The notes below the pieces were generated by a model, which ran no database searches, was not told the origin of the DNA, and saw only the letters and a list, made by a program, of their open reading frames with translations. From Arcicella sp. (GTDB lineage: Bacteria > Bacteroidota > Bacteroidia > Cytophagales > Spirosomataceae), in NCBI GenBank assembly GCA_025454855.1, contig JALONS010000006.1:1-37769 (forward strand): a stretch of DNA of 37,769 nt, in the 5' to 3' direction. Numbering within the stretch: position 1 is the stretch's first letter; every line of letters starts with the position of its first letter. Of this stretch, positions 1 through 7,202 are shown piece after piece. Position numbers and translations under genes: made by a program.

Positions 1-573
1 TTTGAGTCCTTCAATAAAATGCAATTGAAAAGTAGCAGCTAAGTTTGCTTTGAAAAACGTCTCAATTTCGGCTAATTCGCCTTCGTGGTCGGTTTGTCCT
101 CTAAAAATATAGTCATGTATTTGGCTTAACCAAGCATCTTTGTCAGAAGCCATCAAATCATAATCTTTGATGGTATCGGTATCAATGTTAGCATCCGCCA
201 CCAAACGATTGAGGGTATCTTTAACAAATTGATTTTTGTAAGGATTTAATGCTAAATATCTATTTTTCAAAAACTTAATACTGGTTGGCAAACAACTGAG
301 CATCAATTTTTCAATATCATGGTTGAGTTCCTTTTCACCGCTAACAAACCTATCAAACAACCTTTGAGCGTCAATGTTATTCATAAATTGATGCGTGAAG
401 TTGCCAAAAACTGATTTGAGAACGTCTTTGCAAAAACCCCCGACATCCAAACCCGCTACCACTGTCGCACCTTTGGTAATGGCAGAAGAACCCGGCATAA
501 ATATTTCGGAAGCAGCAAGTACCCCAATAGAACCCGCAATTTTGATGGCGTTTGTAGTTTGTTGCGAAGGCAT
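1..573 (-). CDS. N-terminal 191 residues of an unrecognised protein, cut by the window edge
   Basis: The frame is open from an ATG at 573 to the left edge without a stop, so the gene is partial (191 codons seen). The N-terminus has two alanine/glycine-rich hydrophobic stretches, about residues 10-30 and 35-60, that could be membrane-active or packed helices. After that comes a soluble, charged, probably all-helical region (about 65-191) with a DHEGELAEIETFF stretch. No catalytic motif is visible in this part. The style (short hydrophobic N-terminus, helical linker, more protein to follow) resembles the N-terminal effector and linker parts of some bacterial STAND/NACHT ATPases, but that is a weak inference; the ATPase part would lie outside the window. 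A 14-bp hairpin lies directly before the start codon. Confidence 0.7.
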   Translation of the reverse strand, partial: MPSQQTTNAIKIAGSIGVLAASEIFMPGSSAITKGATVVAGLDVGGFCKDVLKSVFGNFTHQFMNNIDAQRLFDRFVSGEKELNHDIEKLMLSCLPTSIKFLKNRYLALNPYKNQFVKDTLNRLVADANIDTDTIKDYDLMASDKDAWLSQIHDYIFRGQTDHEGELAEIETFFKANLAATFQLHFIEGLK

Positions 574-580
574 GACTAAG

Positions 581-612
581 TTTCTGTTTATTTTCCTAAA
601 AATAAACAGAAA
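581..612 (-). promoter_or_regulatory. 14-bp perfect hairpin just upstream of the start at 573
   Basis: Arms 581-594 (tttctgtttatttt) and 599-612 are perfect reverse complements with a 4-base loop. On the minus strand the hairpin ends 7 bases before the ATG, so it would sit in the mRNA leader over the ribosome landing zone. There is no T-run after it in that direction, so a role in translation or RNA stability is more likely than termination. Confidence 0.5.
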
Positions 613-769
613 GCCCTAATAACTATACTTTGGTGGAGAAATTTTATTTTATGGAGAGGGAAAATAAAAAATTTGTGGGGTGTGTGAAAAGTATTAAGTA
701 CAAAATAAAAATAAAGCAAAATAAGCTATTTTAAAAGAAAATCAGAAGTATATACTTAATGTCGCAAAA

Positions 770-856
770 CCTCACCCCCAGCCCCTCTCCGATGGAGAGG
801 GGAGAAAAATGTGGTCGAATGCTCCCCTCTCCATCGGAGAGGGGCTGGGGGTGAGG
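770..856. repeat. Perfect 35-bp inverted repeat of two REP-like palindromes
   Basis: Arms 770-804 and 822-856 are exact reverse complements (35 of 35). Each arm itself folds, because cccctctcc (782-790) pairs with ggagagggg (794-802). The loop is 17 bases. The core word, beginning cctcacccccagcccctctcc on the minus side and its complement, belongs to a type of GC-rich dispersed palindrome seen in many bacteria. The arrangement is like a BIME: two head-to-head REP units. Confidence 0.85.
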
Positions 857-1017
857 TCAAAACGAACAAAATAAAATTTGCGATATTAATACTTCCGATT
901 AAAATTTCGATTGAAATACTTTAATACATTAAAACAAAACTTTATTTGGAACAAAAGTCTTAATACTTAATACTTTAGACTTTTCACACAACCCCACCGA
1001 TACAAATTAATATTGCC

Positions 1018-1845
1018 TTACAAATATTTTTCTAAATACATAGCCATTTCTGCTTGTATCTTCTGAGCTTCGGTAGCCGCTTTTTGGGCAAAATCTTTTT
1101 CAGTAGAAGCATAAATAATGCCTCTTGAAGAATTGACTAATAGCCCACACTGGGTATTCATCCCGTATTTTGATACTTCTGCCAGACTACCACCCTGAGC
1201 CCCAACCCCAGGGACGAGTAAAAAATGTTCGGGGACAAGGGTTCGGATGTGGGTGATCATATCCGCCTTAGTAGCACCCACTACGTACATGAGTTGCTCG
1301 TCAGTTGCCCATTCTTGAGACTTTCGTATGACTTCTTCAAATAAGGGTGTTTCATGATTGACCACAAGATTTTGAAAATCTTTACTGCCAGCATTAGAAG
1401 TAAGGGCTAAAAGAATAACCCATTTATCTGGAAATTCAAGAAATGGTTTTACCGAATCTTCGCCCATGTAAGGAGCAACCGTCACCGAATCAAAATCAAG
1501 TCCTGATGAATTTTTATCAAAAAAGGCACGGGCGTATAAGCCAGACGTATTGCCAATGTCTCCCCGTTTGGCATCGGCAATCGTAAAACATTCTTTCGGA
1601 ATGTACTCAAGGGTTTTCTGGAGGCTTTCCCAACCTTTTGCCCCGTGAGCTTCGTAAAACGCAATATTGGGTTTGTAAGCTACCGTAAATGAGTGGGTTG
1701 CATCAATGATTTGGCGATTAAATTCAAAAATAGGGTCTTTTTCTGAAAATAGATGGCTGGGAATTTTTTGAATATCCGTGTCCAACCCTACACAGAGATA
1801 GGATTTCTTTTGGGTGATTTGTTCAAATAATTGAGCTTTTGTCAT
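1018..1845 (-). CDS. pyrF: Orotidine 5'-phosphate decarboxylase, type 2
   Basis: This cytoplasmic enzyme decarboxylates OMP to UMP, the last step of de novo pyrimidine synthesis. The signature [10 protein letters not shown] lies at residues 91-100, with the catalytic lysine at about 93. The N-terminal LCVGLDTD and C-terminal [10 protein letters not shown] phosphate-binding loops are also present. At 275 residues it fits the longer PyrF subfamily 2 used by Bacteroidota and Actinobacteria, not the ~235-residue enterobacterial type. The ATG at 1845 is the natural start. It is divergent from rfbC across a spacer with an inverted repeat. Two other pyrimidine genes, pyrR and pyrB, lie about 13 kb away. 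No truncation is seen. Confidence 0.96.
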   Translation of the reverse strand: MTKAQLFEQITQKKSYLCVGLDTDIQKIPSHLFSEKDPIFEFNRQIIDATHSFTVAYKPNIAFYEAHGAKGWESLQKTLEYIPKECFTIADAKRGDIGNTSGLYARAFFDKNSSGLDFDSVTVAPYMGEDSVKPFLEFPDKWVILLALTSNAGSKDFQNLVVNHETPLFEEVIRKSQEWATDEQLMYVVGATKADMITHIRTLVPEHFLLVPGVGAQGGSLAEVSKYGMNTQCGLLVNSSRGIIYASTEKDFAQKAATEAQKIQAEMAMYLEKYL

Positions 1846-1850
1846 TTTTA

Positions 1851-1933
1851 ATGTTCGAGATTCGATGTTCGGGATGCGATTTTATTTGTAATGGTTCTCA
1901 TAACCGAACATCAAACATCGAATCTCGAACATC
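1851..1933. repeat. 19-bp inverted repeat built of atgttcgagattcgatgtt words
   Basis: Arm 1851-1869 is the reverse complement of 1915-1933. The short word ttcgatgtt occurs several times here on both strands and again near 37617-37661, 36 kb away. It fills the spacer between the divergent pyrF and rfbC genes. Confidence 0.8.
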
Positions 1934-1942
1934 GAAATCATA

Positions 1943-1974
1943 TTTGTTATTTTTAACGATAAATCTTAATTTCG
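1943..1974 (+). promoter_or_regulatory. Predicted Bacteroidota-type promoter of rfbC
   Basis: A TTTG at 1943-1946 is followed after 20 bases by TAATTTCG (1967-1974), one mismatch from TAnnTTTG. Transcription would start about 45 bases before the rfbC ATG. This also argues against the longer in-frame start at 1839. Confidence 0.5.
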
Positions 1975-2024
1975 TGGACAATATTAATACAAAAACAAGA
2001 AGATTTAATCATCGCCTCACAATA

Positions 2025-2552
2025 ATGCAATTTAAGCCCCACCAAATTCAAGGATTAATAGAATGTGTACCCACAAAGTTTGAAGATGAAAGAGGTCTTT
2101 TTTACGAATCTTATAATCAGAAACTTTTTGCCGCTAACGGAATTCCCCATGATTTTATGCAAGACAATTATTCATGGTCTAAGAAGGGAGTAATTCGGGG
2201 CTTGCATTTTCAGTACGAACCCCACGCACAGGGAAAATTAGTGAGATGTATGACGGGGAAAGTTTTGGATGTAGTAGTTGATATTCGTAAAGATTCCCCT
2301 ACTTTTGGACAACACGCTAAGTTTATATTAGATTCATCTGTCGGTAATATGTTGTTCGTTCCAGCGGGTTTTGCACACGGTTTTGCAGCATTGGAAGAAA
2401 CAATTTTTGTGTATAAATGTACTGATTACTGGAACAAAGGTTCAGAATCTGGTATCATTTACAATGATACAACTCTAAATATCGACTGGGAAATACAAAG
2501 CCCAATCGTTTCTGCTAAAGATTTATTACTGCCCAATTTTTTGGAAATTTAG
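2025..2552 (+). CDS. rfbC: dTDP-4-dehydrorhamnose 3,5-epimerase
   Basis: RmlC epimerises dTDP-4-keto-6-deoxyglucose at C3 and C5, the third step of dTDP-L-rhamnose synthesis in the cytoplasm. The RmlC cupin signature is clear: DERGLFYESY near the start, then DNYSWSKKGVIRGLHFQ with the catalytic histidine, VVDIRKDSPTFG, and FVPAGFAHGFAAL. The 175-residue length is usual. An open frame extends upstream to 1839, but those 62 residues come from the repeat spacer and do not resemble RmlC, and a promoter-like element lies within them; I therefore start at the ATG at 2025. The other rhamnose genes (rfbA, rfbD, rfbB) are together at the far right end of the window, so this gene is detached from its pathway cluster. 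Confidence 0.95.
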   Translation: MQFKPHQIQGLIECVPTKFEDERGLFYESYNQKLFAANGIPHDFMQDNYSWSKKGVIRGLHFQYEPHAQGKLVRCMTGKVLDVVVDIRKDSPTFGQHAKFILDSSVGNMLFVPAGFAHGFAALEETIFVYKCTDYWNKGSESGIIYNDTTLNIDWEIQSPIVSAKDLLLPNFLEI

Positions 2553-2562
2553 CTTTCATAAA

Positions 2563-2617
2563 TTTGAGCGGTGAGGTATGAATTAGTTTTTAGCTCATTT
2601 ATAATTCACCGCTCAAA
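2563..2617. terminator. Hairpin between convergent rfbC and maltokinase genes
   Basis: Arms 2563-2574 (tttgagcggtga) and 2606-2617 are perfect reverse complements. The hairpin sits in the 70-base gap between two convergent genes. It has no clear T-run on either side, so it may be a weak or bidirectional terminator. Confidence 0.5.
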
Positions 2618-2622
2618 CCTTC

Positions 2623-4209
2623 CTACATTCTCAATTTTTCGATTTCTCGGATTACATTTACAATACCTTTCAACGGAATTTTCACCCAGTCGGGGCGATA
2701 GCTGATTTCATATCCTAATTCATAAACTGCTTTTTCTAATAAATAAATCAATAGTAAAAAGTTGATTTCATTATTGTTTTTAAACAGCGGGTGCGGATTT
2801 CCAAAAGTGTCCAAATACTTCTCCATGTAGGTTTGTTGGATTAACTTATACCAACGGTCAGCCGCCGTTTGAACTCTCACGGGGTCGAATTTTGCGGTTT
2901 CGGGGTCATTAAACATCTTGGCAGAAATGGCATAATGATAACTTCTAATCATGCCAGCTACATCTTTTAGAGGCGAATGTTTGATTTTTCGGTCGGTGAT
3001 TGAACTTTCAGGTTCTCCCTCAAAGTCTATGATAATATAATCGTTTTGAGTAGCCAGCACTTGCCCTAAATGATAATCTCCGTGAATACGAATACGTTGA
3101 GAGTTTAACTCTCTCGTAAGAATATCTTTCGTAAATTCATCAATCAATTCTTTTGCCTCCATAAAATCCCAAGCTAATTTTTGCGTTACGGGGTCAGTTA
3201 TTTTGGCATAATTATCAATCAATAAATTGTAGCGTCTATCTAATAAATCAGATAATCGTTTATGAATAAACTGCCTATACGCTTCATTAAATTGTTCTGG
3301 AGCGAACATCTCATGGGCATCAGGTGCGTACAAAGCGAGGTGCATTTCTGCCGTGCGTTGAGCTAATAATTCTACTTGTTCAAACACATTTTCTTTGATA
3401 GAAAAAGTTTTAGCCGTAAAAGCCTCTACGAAGGCATTGAGTTGCTCCCCTGTTTGTACCCAGCTATCGGCTTCATTTTCTACCATCCTTTGCATCATTC
3501 CGAGCGTCACATCGGGTTTATTATCTCGTTTCCAAACGATACTACCCGCAAAAGCAGGGATATAAGCAAAATCAGAATTTTCAGTAATGAATTCTACCAT
3601 ATCCACTTCTGGATTGGTTTCGGCAAATAATTTTCGGTATAATTTTAAAAAGTATTTGTCATTAAAAGTCATTGCCGAATTAGACGAATCAACGGGAAGA
3701 ACCTTTGAGCTAATTGGTGCATTGATGTCTTCGCCTGATAAACCCTTACCACGAGTAAAATCTACTCTGCCGTTTTCTCTCTGTGATAATCCCTCGGCGT
3801 GAGCAACCTGATTGAAGAGAGCTTGTTGAAAACGCTCATCATAAATGGCATCTATCACCAAACCCCGTTTGTCGTTGATATACGCCAACGTAATTATCCC
3901 TTTGGGAGCTATTTCTTGTGCATTGGTAGAGTCAATAAATGAAACGGGCAGTAAATAGTTTTCAGTTTCTCCATCCACGTACTTAACTTCCACGATAAAT
4001 AGTAAAGCAATAGAATCTTTAATGGGTATTTCCAAAGAGACTTTGATGGTAAATTTTTCTTGTAAACGTGCTTTCCCCGCAAACCAACGGCAAGTATTCA
4101 TGTACGGTGGCAATACGCTCAACTCAAATTCTTTCAAGAGTTCCTTATCATTTTGGATGTCTTTCCAAGTCTCTTTTGAGGTAAGCGATGTGGTATTGTC
4201 TTTTTTCAT
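2623..4209 (-). CDS. Maltokinase (ATP:maltose 1-phosphotransferase)
   Basis: The predicted product phosphorylates maltose to alpha-maltose 1-phosphate, the substrate of GlgE (encoded at 20535-22502). The C-terminal half shows the aminoglycoside-phosphotransferase-like catalytic loop HGDYHLGQ (about residues 376-383) and the metal-binding DFEGEP (395-400), followed by KHSPLKDVAGMIRSYHYA, which is typical of maltokinases and of the kinase half of TreS-Mak fusions. The N-terminal cap region includes CRWFAGKAR. An open frame extends to a TTG at 4230; I prefer the ATG at 4209, giving 528 residues, long for a stand-alone Mak (usually about 450). No TreS domain is fused to it and no treS gene is in the window. 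The gene converges on rfbC. Confidence 0.88.
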   Translation of the reverse strand: MKKDNTTSLTSKETWKDIQNDKELLKEFELSVLPPYMNTCRWFAGKARLQEKFTIKVSLEIPIKDSIALLFIVEVKYVDGETENYLLPVSFIDSTNAQEIAPKGIITLAYINDKRGLVIDAIYDERFQQALFNQVAHAEGLSQRENGRVDFTRGKGLSGEDINAPISSKVLPVDSSNSAMTFNDKYFLKLYRKLFAETNPEVDMVEFITENSDFAYIPAFAGSIVWKRDNKPDVTLGMMQRMVENEADSWVQTGEQLNAFVEAFTAKTFSIKENVFEQVELLAQRTAEMHLALYAPDAHEMFAPEQFNEAYRQFIHKRLSDLLDRRYNLLIDNYAKITDPVTQKLAWDFMEAKELIDEFTKDILTRELNSQRIRIHGDYHLGQVLATQNDYIIIDFEGEPESSITDRKIKHSPLKDVAGMIRSYHYAISAKMFNDPETAKFDPVRVQTAADRWYKLIQQTYMEKYLDTFGNPHPLFKNNNEINFLLLIYLLEKAVYELGYEISYRPDWVKIPLKGIVNVIREIEKLRM

Positions 4210-4410
4210 ACCTGTAAAATCAATTTTCAATTACTTAAAATGGGATTATTCCTCCTTAAATTTAAAATATATTTAGGTAGAAAAAAATCAACATTTTAAG
4301 TTTATCAGAAATAGTAAATTTATTTAAAAAAGTTTTTGGTACAAGTTTTTGAAAATCAAGGTATTCAGAAAAAAGCGAAAAAATATTTTAGTTTTTTTCT
4401 TGTTAAGCAC

Positions 4411-4440
4411 TTGCCAATTAAAAAAAACGCTGTACCTTTG
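4411..4440 (+). promoter_or_regulatory. Bacteroidota-type promoter of the tRNA gene
   Basis: TTG at 4411-4413, then 19 bases, then TACCTTTG at 4433-4440: a full match to the TTG/TAnnTTTG consensus. It is preceded by an A/T tract. The tRNA begins about 52 bases downstream. Confidence 0.8.
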
Positions 4441-4492
4441 CACCACGAAAAACGATAACGATAATCACTTATCAATATCAATTAACCCAAAT

Positions 4493-4564
4493 GGTCCGTT
4501 CGTCTAGGGGTTAGGACACGTCCCTTTCACGGATGAAACACGGGTTCGATTCCCGTACGGACTA
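4493..4564 (+). tRNA. tRNA-Glu, anticodon TTC
   Basis: A complete cloverleaf can be drawn. The acceptor stem is GGTCCGT with ACGGACT (first pair G-T). The D arm is GTCT/GGAC. The anticodon stem is CGTCC/GGATG with loop CTTTCAC and anticodon TTC (reads GAA/GAG). The T arm is ACGGG/CCCGT with loop TTCGATT, and the discriminator base is A. The 3' CCA is not encoded. The gene has its own promoter and terminator and stands alone. Confidence 0.97.
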
Positions 4565-4576
4565 CGAGTAAAAATA

Positions 4577-4609
4577 AAAAAGCCTGACTATCAATTAGTT
4601 AGGCTTTTT
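4577..4609 (+). terminator. Intrinsic terminator of tRNA-Glu
   Basis: The stem aaaaagcctgac with gttaggcttttt (one mismatch) ends in a T-run, starting 13 bases after the tRNA. Confidence 0.85.
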
Positions 4610-4692
4610 ATTTGCCCTTAAAATCGTATATGGTTACGTTATTGAATAAATACACTCCTCCACACGGTACAACATTCAATTTTTTAGGTAAC

Positions 4693-4717
4693 AAAAAAAG
4701 AGGTCGTTAAACCTCTT
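4693..4717 (-). terminator. Intrinsic terminator of higBA, overlapping the higA stop
   Basis: On the minus strand AAGAGGT pairs with ACCTCTT around a 6-base loop and is followed by a T-run. The 5' arm overlaps the last bases of the antitoxin gene. Confidence 0.75.
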
Positions 4718-5078
4718 AAATGTTAAATGTTGGTATTAGAAAGTTTACAGGAATATTTAGTCCTCTACTTAGTCTGCTTATCATTGATACTGTCAAATCC
4801 TGCTTTCGATTCATTACCTTAGAAACTTTCGTTTTATCCCCAATGTAGGGGATTAAATCCGACTGCTTTAAATTTTGCTGTTCCATTCGATACTGTAAGT
4901 ATGCTATGGGGTCGCTGGCTTGCATGGGTACGTGTACCTCTTCGTATGCTTCAATCAACGAAATAAGCATTTCCAATTCTTGCCCCTGTTCGCTGTCTTT
5001 GCTGGGTTTCAGTTTCATCAACGTCCGAACCTTGTTCAATGCCATTTGATGATATTTATTGTCTGTTATGTTATCCAT
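4716..5078 (-). CDS. higA: HigA-type antitoxin with helix-turn-helix domain
   Basis: The 120-residue protein has a C-terminal XRE-like helix-turn-helix (about residues 65-113, including LKQSDLIPYIGDKTKVSKVMNR and the following helix). This is the usual layout of HigA antitoxins that neutralise HigB and repress their own promoter. The N-terminal half would contact the toxin. The start codon overlaps the 3' end of the toxin gene by 8 bases, so the two are translationally coupled, with the toxin first as is typical for hig loci. A dyad upstream of the toxin gene is a candidate operator. Confidence 0.92.
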   Translation of the reverse strand: MDNITDNKYHQMALNKVRTLMKLKPSKDSEQGQELEMLISLIEAYEEVHVPMQASDPIAYLQYRMEQQNLKQSDLIPYIGDKTKVSKVMNRKQDLTVSMISRLSRGLNIPVNFLIPTFNI

Positions 5079-5376
5079 CGTATTCGATTGTTGTAACGTC
5101 TATTTTATCATAATCCCTATGAGTACCTATCCAAATGATAAACACTAACTGAAAATCGTAGTCAATTTCTGTAACCAGTCTGTAATCGTTTCCCTTGATA
5201 TTGAAAACTACTCGATTGTTTGCTACGATGCTCGCATTACCATACGTTTGTTTAACATCGTTTGGTGTGTTCCACTTGCATTGCTTCACGGTGTTGTACC
5301 AATCCAACAAAGGAAATTCAGAAGGTGGGTTCAGTAGCCAAAAATCCCGAAGCGTACCTTTTGCAATTATTCTCAT
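5071..5376 (-). CDS. higB: HigB-type mRNA interferase toxin
   Basis: The 101-residue RelE/ParE-fold protein matches the HigB family along its length: MRIIAKGTLRDFW at the start, PLLDWYNTVKQCKW, a central NASIVANNRVVFNIKGNDYRLV and the C-terminal IWIGTHRDYDKID. Members cleave translated mRNA on the ribosome. The open frame has a TTG two codons earlier (5382); the ATG at 5376 gives the family's usual N-terminus. It forms a two-gene operon with the antitoxin downstream. The promoter region has a 5+7+5 dyad at 5395-5411. Confidence 0.93.
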   Translation of the reverse strand: MRIIAKGTLRDFWLLNPPSEFPLLDWYNTVKQCKWNTPNDVKQTYGNASIVANNRVVFNIKGNDYRLVTEIDYDFQLVFIIWIGTHRDYDKIDVTTIEYDG

Positions 5377-5394
5377 GGTCAAATGTAGTACAAA

Positions 5395-5411
5395 GTTGCG
5401 AATTTAGCAAC
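5395..5411. promoter_or_regulatory. Dyad upstream of higB, candidate HigA operator
   Basis: GTTGC-7-GCAAC is a perfect short dyad 18 bases upstream of the higB ATG. On the minus strand its proximal half overlaps CAACTTTG (5391-5398), a weak version of the -7 box, so a bound repressor would block the promoter. This is a typical place for antitoxin autoregulation. Confidence 0.5.
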
Positions 5412-5714
5412 TAAGATAATCTAATAATCTTGAACTTTGTAAAAACCCAAAAAGACAACCGCAGAAGGATTGCCTTCTAAAAATTACAGTTTACTATCTT
5501 TAATTACGCTCATTGTCAGGAACTAAAAATATGGGTTCTTTCTCCTTATTCAATAATAATGATTGTGTCTGGTTGTCTTTAAGCCTTTTGTTTTGATATT
5601 GTTACTGTAATGAGAAGCGTGAGGTTTAGTCTTGTATCAAATAGCACACTCTTCCGCCCTGTGGCTCAAAATTACTTCAATGGCTCAACGTTTCAATAAC
5701 TCTCTCCGACTACC
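5412..5714. other. Intergenic region with a 130-nt segment bounded by inverted repeats
   Basis: No coding frame looks real. The word aaagacaacc at 5451-5460 is repeated inverted at 5571-5580, enclosing a 130-base segment. I cannot assign it to any known RNA or mobile element. Confidence 0.4.
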
Positions 5715-5751
5715 AAAAAAGCCTTTTTACAAATTGTAAAAAGGCTTTTTT
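5715..5751. terminator. Strong hairpin downstream of the GWxTD gene
   Basis: aaaaaagcctttttac and its reverse complement form a near-perfect A/T-flanked stem directly beside the stop codon of the leftward gene. It has T-runs in both directions and so can act bidirectionally. Confidence 0.8.
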
Positions 5752-5752
5752 A

Positions 5753-7003
5753 TTATTTTATCACCACATCTCCGTTTCGCCATTGTTCTACCGTCGGGAA
5801 CCAGATTGATTGATATTCTGCGTACCGTTGTAGTTCGTAATGGTCTTCAACGAATTGATTCACTCTTTTGGTAAAAGTAAAATTGAGTTCTGAGTATTGC
5901 GATGCTCGGGTGTACGTCCAAACTTCCTTATCTTTGGTGCGAGCTATCCGAATGGGGTCTCCCATAATGATAAACACCATGCCACGGTCGGTTTTCCATC
6001 CTTCTTTATAAGTAGTAAATAATTTATTGGCTTGCTCAACCCGTTGGTAAAATGCTTTGATAGTTCGTTTTGCCGTTGGTTGATTTCCCTGCATGATGTT
6101 GAGCCAATAATTATCCAAAGTTCTTTTAGGGTCTTTAGAGTTATATAAATCAGCCGTCTCGGTATTAGTACTCATGTATATCAGTGGACGGACTAATTTT
6201 TCAGGGCGTGTGAGTTTAGGGTATCTTTTATCTGTAACTACCAATCCAATTCCAAAGGCTTCAGTGGTGTCTTTAGAGAAGTAATACAGAGCATCGTGGG
6301 ATAAAACAAAAGGTTTGTTAGACTCGATAGTGAAAGATGAATCAACGAAAAGACTTTTTGAGGGTGTTCTGGGCGTAGTTGACATTGGCGAAAGTGCCGC
6401 CTCAAATTCATATTTATAACGAAATACTTTAAATAACTGCGAACGATTATCTAAACTTTTTATCATCACGGTATCTTCTACGGTACAATAGTTTTTGGTT
6501 TGTGGGATACGTCCTGATTTGTCAAAAAATATGAAGTAATCGCTTACTTTTCCAGACTGAAATCTTAACAAACAATCATTGACGATTTTATTATTCGTTT
6601 TCAAATCTTTGATGTCGGTAAGGGCTAAACCCACAAATAAATCTTTTGGTTTGGGAATATCAAACCAAAAGGTCAAGAGACCATTATTTTCACTCACATT
6701 ATCGGGTGTGAGGGTAATCGTTCCTGAACTTAATAATTGTTGTTTACTTGAATAATCGGGATATAGACTGTAACTGATGTTGAAATCTTTGGAGACTTCC
6801 CCGAGTGTCAAGGTACGGTCAGCATCCAATGTAATGTACACACGAACCGACGAACCATTATCTAAAAACTTACTTTTACTGTACAATCTTTGGAGAGGTA
6901 CTCTACTTTGTGCCTGCGAATTTGCTTGTTTGGCAGTTTGATTAGTAGCGGTACAGCCCGCTAAAAGTAGGATGATTGAATATGCGAATAATAGTTTTTT
7001 CAT
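5753..7003 (-). CDS. GWxTD domain lipoprotein of unknown function
   Basis: The 416-residue protein starts with a lipoprotein signal (MKKLLFAYSI, then LLLAGC with Cys17), so it should be anchored to a membrane facing the periplasm or outside. The middle part (about 40-290) is rich in beta strands. The C-terminal domain carries the defining motif GWKTD at 335-339, followed by GMVFIIMGDPIRI, as in the Bacteroidota GWxTD family, for which no activity is established. Length is normal for the family. It is divergent from a methyltransferase gene, 199 bases away. The start is an ATG with a purine-rich cctccg region before it. Confidence 0.9.
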   Translation of the reverse strand: MKKLLFAYSIILLLAGCTATNQTAKQANSQAQSRVPLQRLYSKSKFLDNGSSVRVYITLDADRTLTLGEVSKDFNISYSLYPDYSSKQQLLSSGTITLTPDNVSENNGLLTFWFDIPKPKDLFVGLALTDIKDLKTNNKIVNDCLLRFQSGKVSDYFIFFDKSGRIPQTKNYCTVEDTVMIKSLDNRSQLFKVFRYKYEFEAALSPMSTTPRTPSKSLFVDSSFTIESNKPFVLSHDALYYFSKDTTEAFGIGLVVTDKRYPKLTRPEKLVRPLIYMSTNTETADLYNSKDPKRTLDNYWLNIMQGNQPTAKRTIKAFYQRVEQANKLFTTYKEGWKTDRGMVFIIMGDPIRIARTKDKEVWTYTRASQYSELNFTFTKRVNQFVEDHYELQRYAEYQSIWFPTVEQWRNGDVVIK

Positions 7004-7202
7004 GCGGAGGAAATCAAATATGTACTTATAACGAATTCAATTTAGGAAGTATTTTTCTGATGTCAAGCAAAAGTGGTAAATTTGACATAAATTTAGTCAT
7101 AAGTGATAGGTCTGTGAGTCAAGAGGTGCTTCTTTACGGAAAACCATTCTGTGATTTTATTCAGACTTACAACTCATGTCTTACGACTTAATACTTTAAT
7201 TC

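Larger units (their letters stand above)
574..1017. other. Intergenic region with repeats, no gene
   Basis: This 444-base spacer lies between the divergently placed partial gene and the end of pyrF. It is very AT-rich except for a GC-rich inverted repeat pair at 770-856. Short recurring words such as aagta-ttaatac and tatacttaat occur on both sides. I see no coding frame that looks real. Confidence 0.6.

Noticed and set aside
770-856. CRISPR array
   Set aside because: There are only two arms in inverted orientation with a short loop, no repeat-spacer series and no cas genes.
1839-2024. Upstream extension of rfbC by 62 residues
   Set aside because: It is read from the repeat spacer, has no RmlC similarity, and a promoter-like element lies inside it.
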